The position numbers and the translations under genes are program-made. Positions 47,127 to 57,714 of a stretch of DNA of 64,000 bases are shown here, one piece after another (position 1 is the first letter of the stretch; every line of letters begins with the position of its first letter). Origin of the DNA: Nocardia africana NBRC 100379 (lineage in GTDB: Bacteria > Actinomycetota > Actinomycetes > Mycobacteriales > Mycobacteriaceae); contig NZ_BDAV01000003.1 in NCBI RefSeq assembly GCF_001612635.1, positions 1 to 64,000 on the forward strand. The letters are read 5' to 3'. A model generated the notes under the pieces. It was not told where the DNA came from and searched no databases. It saw only the letters and a list, made by a program, of their open reading frames with translations.

Positions 47127-48393
47127 CGCTTCACCCGCACCATGCGCCGATGGTCGGGCAGCAGACGCATCGCCTGGTCGAGGCGGGCGCCGTCGGGCCA
47201 GGCCACGATATCCACCCCGACGGTGCCCATATCGCGGTACATCGCGGTGCGTTCCAACTGCCACATCCGGGCCAGCGTCGGATCCAGGCCGTCCTTGAAC
47301 GGGGTGCCGCGTAGCACGTCCACCACCACCACGGCGTGCCCGCGTTTGCGCAGATCGATCAGGGCCAGCGCGAATTCGGTGTCGAGCAGGGTCGAGAACG
47401 CGACCACGATCGCCCCGATCGGCACGGCCGAATGCGGCGCCAGCGTGCCGACATTGGGAATGTGCTCGTCGCCGACGGCGAGCACCGTGTCGACGATGCG
47501 ATAGAACTGGCGGCGCCCGATATCGGGTCGCAGCCAGCGTGGCGCACGGCCCAGGCACACCACGGCGGTGCGGTCGCCCGCCTGCAGCGCGGTCTGCGCG
47601 ACCTGCGCCGCACCGCGCACCGTCAGCTCCATCGAGTCCGAGGCCGGGCCCGGCGCCTGCAACGAGGTATCCACCAGCACAACCACATCCGCCGCCCGGT
47701 TGGTGAGTCGCTCGGTGACGTAGAGGCGGCCGCGGCGCGCGCTCACCGGCCAGTTGACGATGCGCAACTGGTCGCCGGGCGCATAGGCGCGGATATCGGC
47801 GTACTCCACCCCGGGCCCGTGCCGGCGTGTCAGGTGGGTGCCGATGCGTTCCGGAAGTTCGGTGCGCGGCAACCGCATTCGCTGTGGATCGGCGATCGGG
47901 TACACGTACACCTCGCCGGCCGGGACGCTCGCGGAGGCCTGGGCCAGCCCGGCCGGGCTCAACGCCGTCAGCCGGACCGTCACGGGGTAGCGGCCCCAGC
48001 GCTCGGTCGACAGCGCCAGCCGCAGACCGGCGGGCGCGGGCCCGGAATCGGAGGCCTCCTCGACCCGCAGTTCCAGCCCGCTCACCTCCTCGGGCCGGCA
48101 GCGCAGCAGCGCGTGCCCGCGCTCGACGAAGGCGGCGACCGGCAATTCGACCTCCTCCGTCTCGAAACAGCGCAGAATGCCGCCGCCGTCGACCTGAACC
48201 CTGGTGCGCGACAACTGAATCGGCGCGGTGGCGAGAACGCCCAGCATCGGCGCCGCGAAGACCGCCAGCTGCCATCGCTCCAGCATGATCGCCGGGACCA
48301 GCGCGGCCGCGGCGGCGACCGCCAGCATGTACACCAGGGGCGCGGGCCGCCAGCGCAGATCGACCTCGCTCGCCGAGGTGGTGTCGCGATGTC

Positions 48394-48397
<4 letters not shown>
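47123..48397 (-). CDS. DUF58 (von Willebrand A-like) membrane-anchored protein
   Basis: About 424 residues. Two hydrophobic segments lie near residues 18-55. The DUF58 core follows, with GVEYADIRAYAPGDQLRIVNWPVSARRGRLYVTE and then VVVLVDTSLQ, the start of a vWA-like domain. Such proteins work with MoxR ATPases in envelope protein maturation. The start at 48397 overlaps the MoxR stop by 4 bp. In the vWA part, DTS takes the place of the usual DxSxS, so metal binding may be weak. Confidence 0.82.
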
Positions 48398-49356
<959 letters not shown>

Positions 49357-49405
49357 ATCCGATCTCGCACTAGTTCCAACCCATTTCACATGTCCGGCAA
49401 GGGGC

Positions 49406-49909
49406 TCACATGCTCTGCAAGCGCCGTAGAATCTCGTCCAGTGCGGCCCGGCCCGGCGCGCGCGAGGTCTGATCCCGCGTCGACGAATTGGCCGGATCCA
49501 CCCAGCGCCACAGCTCCGGACCGAACTGCAGCCGTCCGGCGGCCTCGGTGGCCTTGCGGTTCTTCGCGATCCGATGCCCGCTCGACAGCTCGAACTCCTT
49601 GGCCAGCAGCGGACGCAGGTAGCGATCCCAATCGGCCCGGGTGCCGTCGGCGCGGGTCGCGAGCATCTGCGCACGCGCGTGCCAGCGGTTCAGCATTTCG
49701 GCCGGGCCGTTGTCGAAGTCGTGGTCGTCGAGGTCCGCACGAGCCTGCGCACGCGACCGCTCGACCAGCGACCACAGCAGCAGCGCCAGGGCGCCGAGCA
49801 CCGGCACCCCGACCAGGATCGGCAACATCTCGCGCTGGTTGCTCAGGCCGACCAGCTCGATCAGCGCGATCATCACCACCGCGCCGACCACGATCGTCAT
49901 CCGGGTCAC
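49406..49909 (-). CDS. Two-helix membrane protein of the MoxR cluster
   Basis: 167 residues: two hydrophobic segments (about 5-20 and 32-49) then a charged cytosolic part with many Arg and Asp. No family recognised. GTG start at 49909 overlaps the upstream stop (GTGA). The MoxR gene follows after 49 bp. Confidence 0.65.
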   Translation of the reverse strand: MTRMTIVVGAVVMIALIELVGLSNQREMLPILVGVPVLGALALLLWSLVERSRAQARADLDDHDFDNGPAEMLNRWHARAQMLATRADGTRADWDRYLRPLLAKEFELSSGHRIAKNRKATEAAGRLQFGPELWRWVDPANSSTRDQTSRAPGRAALDEILRRLQSM

Positions 49910-50835
49910 AGCCGCGCCCCCTGCAGATCCGCCAGCACGATCCGCAGCAGTTGCTCTGCGCGCATGCGCTGCCATTCGAGAATCGAATGCGGGCTGAACC
50001 GGGCCTCCTCGAACAGCGTCACGAGTTCGCGGGCCGAGGCGTCGTGCAGGACACCGCGGTCGAACGCCCGGGCCAGCACCTCCGAGGGGGTATCGGAAGC
50101 CAGGGGCGCCACCTCCCGGGCCTGCGCCAGACCGCTCTCCATCGCGACGTAGCAGGCGATGATCGCGGCGCGCGCATCCTTACCGGAGGCCATCATCGCG
50201 GCCAGGCCCATCTCGGCGACCTGTGCCAGCGACACCGGCGCCTCGGCGGCTACGGGTGGGGGTAGCACGGCCGGCGCGCCCCCGCGATCCCGAGCGCCGA
50301 AGGCCACCACGCCGAGACCGAGGATCGCGACCGCCACCAGCACCGCGGCGCATATGCCCACGAACAGCACGGCGTGGCCGCTCAGCTCCGGGCCGCCGGA
50401 GTACGGCTGGGTCGTCGGTGGCGCGGTGGTTTCGGGCTGCTGTGCGGTGGCGGGGGGATTCGAACGCGGCGCGGCGCCTTCCTCGCGCCCGCCGGCGAGC
50501 AGATACACCGCCCAGACGATCGCGGTCAGCACCGCCGCGACCGCGGTGCCGATGAGGACCACGATTCCCAACCGGCTCAACCGGAACGGCTGCCGCTTGC
50601 GGTCACGGTCGTCCTCGGCCATCGCCAGCGGCAGACGGTGCTGGCTGGTCAGTACCCCGGCCAGCAGGATCACCACCGACACCAGGGACAGCACCGGCAT
50701 GAGTGCCACCGTCACCGCCGAGGGCGGGGACGGTACATGCGGACCGCCGGTGCCCGGCAGGTATCCGCGCAGCGCGAACACGACGCACGCCATCAAGGCG
50801 ATCAGCCCGATCGCGCGTGGTATCGCCGTTCTCAC
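49906..50835 (-). CDS. DUF4129-type membrane protein
   Basis: About 309 residues with four hydrophobic segments, a Pro/Thr-rich external linker (TAQQPETTAPPTTQ region), and a C-terminal cytosolic domain ending in SEVLARAFDRGVLHDASARELVTLFEEARFS, the DUF4129 signature. It is first in the MoxR cluster. The start is uncertain: GTG 50835 was chosen, with GTG 50844 and TTG 50877 as alternatives. Confidence 0.72.
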   Translation of the reverse strand: MRTAIPRAIGLIALMACVVFALRGYLPGTGGPHVPSPPSAVTVALMPVLSLVSVVILLAGVLTSQHRLPLAMAEDDRDRKRQPFRLSRLGIVVLIGTAVAAVLTAIVWAVYLLAGGREEGAAPRSNPPATAQQPETTAPPTTQPYSGGPELSGHAVLFVGICAAVLVAVAILGLGVVAFGARDRGGAPAVLPPPVAAEAPVSLAQVAEMGLAAMMASGKDARAAIIACYVAMESGLAQAREVAPLASDTPSEVLARAFDRGVLHDASARELVTLFEEARFSPHSILEWQRMRAEQLLRIVLADLQGARL

Positions 50836-51059
50836 CCCGGCCACGGGCCTCTCCCAGAAAACATCCGAACTGCACAAACAGGCACATCGTTACATGCCGA
50901 ACGGTCCGTGAGGAGGGAAATCGTGACACCGGACGGTGACCGATCCGGTCTATGCCCCTGGCCGCCAGTCGACAGCCGGACAAACTGTGAACGGGCACAG
51001 CAAATGGGCACGTCTCCGGCAGATCCGTCCAAACGAACGCACTTCACTTCGGCGGACAT

Positions 51060-52109
51060 TCACGAGGGCTCGACCGCCACGCTCTCCGCCGACCCGCCCG
51101 GCTCGGCGACGCCCGGTGGGCGAGCGCCGGGCAACCGGCCCAGCCGGCTCGCGGTGCGCTCCAGATCCGGGGCGGCGGCAACGTCGCGGACCAGTTCCGG
51201 CAGCGGAGCCCCGGCGTAGAGGGTGAGCGCCAGATCGGCGTCGTAGAGTACGTCGACGAGGTTGACGAAGCGCGTGACCGCATCGACCGGAACCCGCCGC
51301 AGCGGCGGCACCGCGCACACGACCCAGCGCCGGTAGGTGTGGGTGAGGGCCAAGAAGTCGATGGCCGACAAGGGCTTCCCGCAGATTTCCCCGAAGTCGA
51401 CCACCAGCAGACCCGCCGCCGCGGTCCGCGCTCGCAGCAGGCGATGGGCGATCGGCACCTCGGCCGGCCGGTCGGCGCCGGGCCGGTGTCCGTGCACGTA
51501 GCGCCCGCTCGCGAATCCGGTCCGGGCGTGGTCCCGGAAAGCTCGAGCGCGGTAGTCCTGCGGCCCGTCGACCGCGACCACGGCCAGGTGGGCACGCAGC
51601 AGGGCAATGGCCGGTTCGAATTTCGCGTGCGTCAGCGGGTTGGGCAGCAACGCCTCGGGCGGGTAGTTCGAGGTCGCCACCAGCACGATGCGGCGCGCCA
51701 ACAGGGCCTCGAGCAGGCGGGTGATCAGCATGGCGTCGCCGACGTCGTGGACGTGGAATTCGTCGAAGCAGATCAGTTCGGTGTCGCCGAGCAGTGTGTC
51801 CAGCGCGGGCGGTAGTGCGCCGGATTCGGCGATCGCGAGGTGGAGCCGGGCGAAGAACTCGTGAAAGTGGAAGCGGGCCTTGCGTTTCGAATCCACTCGC
51901 TCGTAGAACTCGTCCATGAGCATCGTCTTGCCGCGGCCGGGACGACCGTGCAGGTAGACCCCGGGCGGACCGGGCCGCGAGCGCGCCGGCAGGGCATGCG
52001 AACCGAAGCCGCGCGGAAAAGCCCACCGGCGCCGGCTCAATCGCCCGGCCACCGTAGCCAGTGCCGCCGCGGCAGCGCGCTGATCGTCATCGAGAACCAG
52101 TCCGTCCAC
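51060..52109 (-). CDS. zapE: ZapE/AFG1-family ATPase
   Basis: 349 residues: GVYLHGRPGRGKTMLMDEFY (Walker A), LICFDEFHVHDVGDAMLI (Walker B), and VATSNYPPEALLPN (sensor 1), typical of AFG1/ZapE. ZapE acts with the division ring in Escherichia coli, and AFG1 acts in mitochondrial protein quality control. In actinobacteria its role is untested. The GTG at 52109 has AGGAGG about 9 bp upstream. It is divergent from a TetR gene with two operators between. Confidence 0.85.
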   Translation of the reverse strand: MDGLVLDDDQRAAAAALATVAGRLSRRRWAFPRGFGSHALPARSRPGPPGVYLHGRPGRGKTMLMDEFYERVDSKRKARFHFHEFFARLHLAIAESGALPPALDTLLGDTELICFDEFHVHDVGDAMLITRLLEALLARRIVLVATSNYPPEALLPNPLTHAKFEPAIALLRAHLAVVAVDGPQDYRARAFRDHARTGFASGRYVHGHRPGADRPAEVPIAHRLLRARTAAAGLLVVDFGEICGKPLSAIDFLALTHTYRRWVVCAVPPLRRVPVDAVTRFVNLVDVLYDADLALTLYAGAPLPELVRDVAAAPDLERTASRLGRLPGARPPGVAEPGGSAESVAVEPS

Positions 52110-52128
52110 GGCCTCCACCCTCCTGAGT

Positions 52129-52165
52129 GCTCTACACCTGTAGAGCACCTCTACACTTGTAGAGG
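52129..52165. promoter_or_regulatory. Twin palindromic operators
   Basis: GCTCTACACCTGTAGAGC (52129-52146) and CCTCTACACTTGTAGAGG (52148-52165), each with perfect 8-bp arms, have centres 19 bp apart. They lie 20 bp before the zapE start and 31 bp before the TetR start. Confidence 0.82.
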
Positions 52166-52196
52166 ATGATCGGGCGCGAGACGAGAGAAGGTGACG

Positions 52197-52850
52197 ATGT
52201 CCACACCACCTCCGGCCGGACGACCCGGTGCGACGCACCCGGGGACGAATGTGCGTCGCCCGGCGGGTGATGGGCGCGCAACGGACCGGCGCGGACTCAT
52301 CGTCGGCACGGCGATCGACCTGATCGCTCGCGAGGGGCTGCGCGCGCTGACTCATCGGGCGCTCGATACCGAGGCCGGCCTGCCGTCGGGTTCGACCTCG
52401 TACTACTTCCGTACCAAGCGCGCACTCGTCGAGGCGATCGTGGACGCGATCACCGAGCGGTCGCGCACCGATTTCCGCGCCGGGGGCCTACCCGTCACCG
52501 GCGCGGACGATATCGCCGCCGCGGTCGCCACATGGCTGGACGACCTCCTGGCGCAACGCCGTAACCATCTGATCGCCCGCCACATGCTGATCACCGACCT
52601 GCTCGGCGACCCCGACCTGCACTCCCGCCTGGTCGCGAGCCTGTTCTCCCATCGGCACGCTCGCGAACTCTTCCGCTCGCTCGGCGCCGCCGATCCCGAT
52701 ACGGCCGCAGCCGATTACATCGCCGTCATCGAGGGCTTGGTATTCGACCGATTCGCCGGTGCGCGAAAGGAATTGGCCGCCGGGACCCGGGAGAGCGCCG
52801 AGCAGTTGGCCCGGCCGTTACGCGCACAACTGCGCGCCGCGATCGGATAG
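52197..52850 (+). CDS. TetR-family regulator divergent from zapE
   Basis: 217 residues with an Ala/Pro/Arg-rich N-terminus and a helix-turn-helix at about residues 47-70 (LTHRALDTEAGLPSGSTSYY). The ATG at 52197 follows AGAAGG by 5 bp; a GTG at 52191 is an alternative. It is the likely ligand of the twin palindromes and may control itself and zapE. The stop is 21 bp from that of ltp2, which converges on it. Confidence 0.84.
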   Translation: MSTPPPAGRPGATHPGTNVRRPAGDGRATDRRGLIVGTAIDLIAREGLRALTHRALDTEAGLPSGSTSYYFRTKRALVEAIVDAITERSRTDFRAGGLPVTGADDIAAAVATWLDDLLAQRRNHLIARHMLITDLLGDPDLHSRLVASLFSHRHARELFRSLGAADPDTAAADYIAVIEGLVFDRFAGARKELAAGTRESAEQLARPLRAQLRAAIG

Positions 52851-52871
52851 GCGACGGCGTGTGCCCCTACG

Positions 52872-54047
52872 TCAGGCCGCGGTCAGCACCAACCCGGAGG
52901 TCGGCACGCCGGTGCCGGCGGTGACGACGATGTTCTCCAGGCCCTCGACCTGATTCACCGAGCTGCCGCGAATCTGGCGCACACCCTCGGCGATGCCGTT
53001 CATCCCGTGGATGTAGGCCTCGCCCAGCTGGCCGCCGTGGGTGTTGAGCGGCAGCCGGCCGCCGATTTCGATCGCGCCGTCGGCCACGAAATCCTTACCC
53101 TCGCCGCGACCGCAGAAGCCCAGCTCCTCGAGCTGCATCAGCACGAACGGGGTGAAGTGGTCGTAGAGGATGGCCGCCTGCATATCGCCGGGCCGCAATT
53201 CGCTCTGCGCCCACAGCTGGTCGCCCACCAGGCCCATTTCCGGCAGGCCGGTCAGGGCATCGCGGTAGTAGCTGGTCATCACGTACTGGTCCGCACCCGA
53301 CCCCTGGGCCGCACCGGCGATCAGCGCGGGCTTGTTCGGCAGGTCCCGGGCACGCTCGGCGCTGGTGACCACGATGGCCACCCCGCCGTCGGTCTCCTGG
53401 CAGCAATCCAGCAGATGCAGCGGTTCGGCGATCCAGCGCGAGGCCTGGTGGTCGTCCAGTGTGATCGGCTTGCCGTAGAAGTGGGCCGCCGGATTCACCG
53501 CGGCGTGCTTGCGGTCGGCGACCGCCACCCGGCCGAAATCCGCACTGCTCGCGCCGTATACGTGCATATAGCGCCGGGCCACCATGGCGACCTGCGCGGC
53601 CGGCGTGCCCAGGCCGTGCGTGTAGGAGAACGCGTTGTCCACACCCGAGGAGCTGGGATTGCCGGTCGCCAGATGGGTCGCGAACTGCCCGAAGCGATTT
53701 CCGGACCGCTCGTTGAACGCGCGGTAGGCCACCACGACATCCGCGACTCCGGTCGCCACCGCCATGGCGGCCTGTTGCACGGTCGCCGCCGCCGCGCCGC
53801 CGCCGAACGGGATGTTGCTGAAGAACTTCAGGCTCGGGATACCGGTGGCCCGCGCGACCGCGGCCTGGGTGTTGGTATCCATGGTGAAGGTCGTCAGGCC
53901 GTCCACATCGGCGGGCGTGAGCCCGGCGTCGGCGAGCGCGGCGGTGACGGCCTCGGCCGCCAGGCGCAGCTCGCTGCGGCCGGAGTCCTTGGAGAAATCG
54001 GTGGCGCCGATGCCGACGATGGCGGCGCGGCGGCTCAGACCCGTCAC
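52872..54047 (-). CDS. ltp2: Ltp2, retro-aldolase of sterol side-chain degradation
   Basis: 391 residues of the thiolase-like SCP-x fold: AIVGIGATDFSKDSG near the N-terminus, FSNIPFGGGAAAATVQQA in the region where thiolases have a Cys, and NTHGGQLGEAYIHGMNG at the end. It matches Rv3540c. Ltp2 with ChsH2 splits the C22 hydroxyacyl-CoA into androst-4-ene-3,17-dione and propionyl-CoA. The GTG at 54047 overlaps chsH1 by 4 bp. Last gene of the chs operon. Confidence 0.92.
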   Translation of the reverse strand: MTGLSRRAAIVGIGATDFSKDSGRSELRLAAEAVTAALADAGLTPADVDGLTTFTMDTNTQAAVARATGIPSLKFFSNIPFGGGAAAATVQQAAMAVATGVADVVVAYRAFNERSGNRFGQFATHLATGNPSSSGVDNAFSYTHGLGTPAAQVAMVARRYMHVYGASSADFGRVAVADRKHAAVNPAAHFYGKPITLDDHQASRWIAEPLHLLDCCQETDGGVAIVVTSAERARDLPNKPALIAGAAQGSGADQYVMTSYYRDALTGLPEMGLVGDQLWAQSELRPGDMQAAILYDHFTPFVLMQLEELGFCGRGEGKDFVADGAIEIGGRLPLNTHGGQLGEAYIHGMNGIAEGVRQIRGSSVNQVEGLENIVVTAGTGVPTSGLVLTAA

Positions 54048-54463
54048 TGGCGTGCCTCCTGCAGGGAGATAACGGCTTTCGCCGTGATGTGGTCGCCGAG
54101 GCTGTCCTTGCCGACCACGTCGATGGTGATGTCCGTGCCGTCCACGGCCGCCACGGTTCCGCTGAGCGTCAGGGTGTCGCCCGCGTACAGCGGCACACCC
54201 AGGCGCAGGGCGATGGATTTCACCACGGCCCCGGGCCCCGCCCAATCGGTGACGAATCGCTGCACCAGACCGGTGTCGGTGAGAATGTTGACGAAGATGT
54301 CCTTGGACCCGCGCTCGACGGCCTTGTCGCGGTCGTGGTGCACGTCCTGGAAGTCGCGGGTGGCCAGCGCGGTGGAGACCACGAAGGTCGGGTCCGCGTG
54401 AATCACCAACTGGGGCAGGGTGGTTCCGACCTGCACGGCGGTCGGCTGGATCGTGGAGGTCAT
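54044..54463 (-). CDS. chsH1: ChsH1, enoyl-CoA hydratase subunit
   Basis: 139 residues, single hot-dog MaoC-like domain with the hydratase motif ATRDFQDVHHDRDKA. It matches Rv3541c. It pairs with the N-terminal domain of ChsH2 to hydrate 3-oxo-4,17-pregnadiene-20-carboxyl-CoA. ATGA overlap with chsH2 and GTGA overlap with ltp2. Confidence 0.92.
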   Translation of the reverse strand: MTSTIQPTAVQVGTTLPQLVIHADPTFVVSTALATRDFQDVHHDRDKAVERGSKDIFVNILTDTGLVQRFVTDWAGPGAVVKSIALRLGVPLYAGDTLTLSGTVAAVDGTDITIDVVGKDSLGDHITAKAVISLQEARQ

Positions 54464-55419
54464 CGCACGGCCTTCCAGTAGGGCACGGTGTTGTCGTCGT
54501 CGAGCTGCTGGAAGCCCACTTCGACGGGCAGGCCCACCTCGACCTCGGCGGGGTCGATGCCGCGCAGCTCACCGAGCATGCGCACGCCCTCCTCGAGTTC
54601 GACCAGGGCGACGACGTACGGCACCTGCCGGCCGGGCACCTTCGGCGCGTGGTGCACCACGAAACTGAAGACGGTGCCGCGGCCGGAGGCCACCACGTAG
54701 TCGGACTGTTCGGTGTGGTCCTTCCACAGCGCCGGAACCGGCGGATGCTGCAGCGACCCGTCCGGCCGCCGCTGAATCCGCAGCTCGCCGAGTTTGGTTC
54801 CGGCCCAGAAGAATTCGGTGTCCTTCGACACGGTGGGCCGCACCCGCTTCGCCAGATCCTCCGCCGGCACCTCGCCGGGTTCGGCGGCGGGCTTCGCGGT
54901 GCCGGGTGCGAATTTCAGCATCCGGAACAGCATCTCGGTGACGGGCTCGTCGTCGACGTACCAGGTCAGCAGGTAGGTGGCGAACCAGCCCTCGCCGAGG
55001 CCGGTGCGTTTGGGCCCCACCAGTTCTCGCAGTCTGGTCCGCGCCACCGGACGCTCGCCGAGACGCAGGTAGCGGTGGTAGGTCTGCTCGCAGTTGGTCG
55101 CCACCACCGAGGTGTAACCGGCGGCGTCGAGCAGATCGTTGACCGCGTTCATCGGATCGTCGGCGGGGCGGGATCCGTGCAGGCCGGGCATGGTCCACAC
55201 CTGCGCCATGGCCGGCGGCGCGACGATGCCCGGATGCCCGGCGGCGCGGGCGGCCTCGTCGTCGACGTAGATCGGGTTGGCGTCGCCGAGCGCCTCGACC
55301 CAGTTGTTGATCATCGGCTGGTTCACCGGGTCGCGGCCGAGGCGCGGAGCGGACTCGCCCAGCTGCTGGATCTTCTCGCCGGCGGCGAGGATCTCTTCCG
55401 CCGTCATGGTTTCCGACAC
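54460..55419 (-). CDS. chsH2: ChsH2, MaoC-DUF35 hydratase subunit
   Basis: 319 residues: an N-terminal MaoC-like domain (NNWVEALGDANPIYVDDEAA), then a C-terminal DUF35 unit with an OB-fold (GTVFSFVVHHAPK). The zinc-ribbon cysteines common in DUF35 are not visible here. The DUF35 part docks with Ltp2. Rv3542c equivalent. GTG start with TAGGAG 7 bp upstream. Confidence 0.92.
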   Translation of the reverse strand: MSETMTAEEILAAGEKIQQLGESAPRLGRDPVNQPMINNWVEALGDANPIYVDDEAARAAGHPGIVAPPAMAQVWTMPGLHGSRPADDPMNAVNDLLDAAGYTSVVATNCEQTYHRYLRLGERPVARTRLRELVGPKRTGLGEGWFATYLLTWYVDDEPVTEMLFRMLKFAPGTAKPAAEPGEVPAEDLAKRVRPTVSKDTEFFWAGTKLGELRIQRRPDGSLQHPPVPALWKDHTEQSDYVVASGRGTVFSFVVHHAPKVPGRQVPYVVALVELEEGVRMLGELRGIDPAEVEVGLPVEVGFQQLDDDNTVPYWKAVR

Positions 55420-55429
55420 GCGAAAACTC

Positions 55430-56599
55430 CTATCTCGGTACGCGGGGCAGGCGCAGGCCCATCTGCGCGATCAGTTCGCGCATGACCTCGTTGACGCCGC
55501 CGCCGAAGGTCACGACCAGGTTCTGCTTGGTGCGTTTGTCCAGCCAGGTCAGCAGTTCCGCGGTGGCCGGATCGGCCAGGTCGCCGAAGCGCCCCACGAT
55601 CTCCTCCGCCAGCCGGCCCGCCTCCTGCAGTGCCTCGGTGGAGTACACCTTGGTCGCCGAGGCATCGGCGATCACATCCCGCTGATCGGCATCCGGGCGC
55701 TCCATATTCGAGGCGACCTGCCAGTTCAGCAGCTCGTTGACCCGCACCATGGCATGCAGGCGGCCCAGTGCGCGCCGCACGTCGGCCTCCCCCAGCACGC
55801 CCTGGCGCTGCGACCAATCGCGCACCCGCTCGTAGAGCTGCTCGATCTTGCCGGACGGGCCCAGGCTGACCCGCTCGTGGTTGAGCTGCGTGGTGATGAG
55901 CTTCCAGCCGCCGTTCTCCTCCCCGACCAGCATGTCCGCCGGCACGCGGACATTGTCGAAGTAGGTGGCGTTGGTGTGGTGCGCGCCATCGGCGGTGATG
56001 ATCGGCGTCCACGAGTAGCCGGGATCGGTGGTGTCCACGATCAGGATCGAGATGCCCTTGTGACGGGACTCGACCGAACCCGTGCGCACCGCCAGCCAGA
56101 CGAAATCGGCCTCGTGTGCGCCGGTGGTGAACACCTTCTGCCCGTTGACGATCCAGTCACCGTTCGCGTCGCGCACCGCCGAGGTCCGCAGCGCGGCCAG
56201 GTCGGTACCGGCGTCCGGCTCGGAATATCCGATGGCGAAATGAATGTCGCCGGTGAGGATTCCGGGCAGGAACTTACGCTTCTGCTCCTCGGTACCGAAC
56301 GACTGCAGCGCCGGGCCGACGGTCAGCAGCGTCACCAGCGGCACCGGCACATCGGCGCGGACCGCCTCGTTGTAGAAAATCTGCTGTTCCAGCGGGCCGA
56401 AGCCCTGGCCGCCGTACTCCTTCGGCCAGCCCACGCCCAGCCGGCCGTCGCGGCCCATCCGCCTGACCACCGCGCGGTAGGCGTCGCCGTGGCGGTTCAC
56501 CGCCATCTCGGCCTCCTCCTCGGGAGTGACGAGATCGGCGAAGTAGGCGCGTAATTCGTCGCGCAGCTTGTGCTGTTCAGCGGTCAGATCGATGTACAT
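55430..56599 (-). CDS. chsE2: ChsE2 (FadE29), acyl-CoA dehydrogenase subunit
   Basis: 389 residues, the FAD-rich subunit of the heterotetramer: GYSEPDAGTDLAALRTS, NGQKVFTTGAHEADF and FGGGVNEVMRELIAQMGL. It matches Rv3543c. ChsE1-ChsE2 (alpha2beta2) dehydrogenates the 3-carbon side chain. It starts at ATG 56599, which lies within the last codons of chsE1 (16-bp overlap). Confidence 0.92.
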   Translation of the reverse strand: MYIDLTAEQHKLRDELRAYFADLVTPEEEAEMAVNRHGDAYRAVVRRMGRDGRLGVGWPKEYGGQGFGPLEQQIFYNEAVRADVPVPLVTLLTVGPALQSFGTEEQKRKFLPGILTGDIHFAIGYSEPDAGTDLAALRTSAVRDANGDWIVNGQKVFTTGAHEADFVWLAVRTGSVESRHKGISILIVDTTDPGYSWTPIITADGAHHTNATYFDNVRVPADMLVGEENGGWKLITTQLNHERVSLGPSGKIEQLYERVRDWSQRQGVLGEADVRRALGRLHAMVRVNELLNWQVASNMERPDADQRDVIADASATKVYSTEALQEAGRLAEEIVGRFGDLADPATAELLTWLDKRTKQNLVVTFGGGVNEVMRELIAQMGLRLPRVPR

Positions 56600-57663
56600 C
56601 TGGCTCCCAACCGGTCCAGCCGGAACGACGCACCGCCGAGCCAGCGGGCGATGTCCTTGGCTTGTGAGTAGTAGCGGTGCAGCGGGTGAGTCACATCGAC
56701 GCCGATGCCGCCGTGCAGGTGATGGCACCGCTGCATGGCCGCCGGCAGCTCGGAGGCCACACAGAACGCCAGCACGTCCAGATCGTCGTCGACACGTTCC
56801 AGGTGCTTGTCACCACTGTAGTTCTCGCCGCCGAAGGTTTGCGCCAGCGACCAGTTCGCGGATGTCGCGGCCACCTGCAGGGTGCGTGAGACCACGTACA
56901 CGTCCGCGATTTCCTGTGCGACGGCCTGGAATTCGGCCAGCGGGCGACCGAACTGCTGCCGGGTCCGCAGGTGTTCCGAGGTCAGCGCCAGCACACCTCT
57001 GAGCAGGCCGTCGGCGACCGCGCCGAGGGTGGCCAGCGCGATGCGGTGCAGATCCTCGAGCGGAATGTCCAGCAGTTGTGCCGCCGGAATCACCGTGTCC
57101 TCGAAGGAGACCGAGAATTCCGGCGCGCCGGTGGAACTCGGGCTCTCGATTCGGGCGATGCCGTGCGCATCACCGTCGACGACCGCGATACCGCGATCGG
57201 TCGGCACCAGGATCCACTGTGCCTGTTCCGCGTACGGCACCGCGATCTTGCGGCCCGTGATCCGCACCGAATCGCCGTCGGCCACCGCCTTCGTCTGTGG
57301 TTCGGCAACGAAGAGGGCGCCCGGTTCGTGCAGTGCCGCGGTCAGGATCGCGCCCTCGGCCACGGCGGGAAAAACCTTGGCCGCCAAGTTGTCTCCGACA
57401 TGGCCGACCAGCGGCAGTACGCCGAACCCGAGGGTCGACAGCGCCGGCACCGCCACCGCGTCGGTCGCGAGTTCGGTCAGCAGGGTCGAGACCTCGAGAA
57501 GTCCCATCCCGTCGCCGCCGTGCTGTTCCGGCAGCGGCAGCGCCAGCAGCCCGCTGTCGACCAGCGCGGGCCACAACGCGAGATCACGCGCGCTCTCGTG
57601 TTCGAGCAGGCTCACGACGACTTCGGCGACCGCGTCCTGACTCTCGTCTCTGGTGAAGTCCAA
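56584..57663 (-). CDS. chsE1: ChsE1 (FadE28), acyl-CoA dehydrogenase subunit
   Basis: 359 residues, the shorter subunit type: LPLPEQHGGDGMGLLEVSTLL, RQQFGRPLAEFQAVAQEIAD and CHHLHGGIGVDVTHPLHRYY. It matches Rv3544c. The start is TTG at 57663, supported by AGGGAG 7 bp upstream and by alignment with the mycobacterial N-terminus (MDF...). It completes the heteromer with ChsE2. Confidence 0.9.
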   Translation of the reverse strand: MDFTRDESQDAVAEVVVSLLEHESARDLALWPALVDSGLLALPLPEQHGGDGMGLLEVSTLLTELATDAVAVPALSTLGFGVLPLVGHVGDNLAAKVFPAVAEGAILTAALHEPGALFVAEPQTKAVADGDSVRITGRKIAVPYAEQAQWILVPTDRGIAVVDGDAHGIARIESPSSTGAPEFSVSFEDTVIPAAQLLDIPLEDLHRIALATLGAVADGLLRGVLALTSEHLRTRQQFGRPLAEFQAVAQEIADVYVVSRTLQVAATSANWSLAQTFGGENYSGDKHLERVDDDLDVLAFCVASELPAAMQRCHHLHGGIGVDVTHPLHRYYSQAKDIARWLGGASFRLDRLGARCTSI

Positions 57664-57714
57664 TTCTTTGCTCCCTGTCGGATATGGGCTGCTCTGCTGC
57701 CCGGCCCTGCGATA

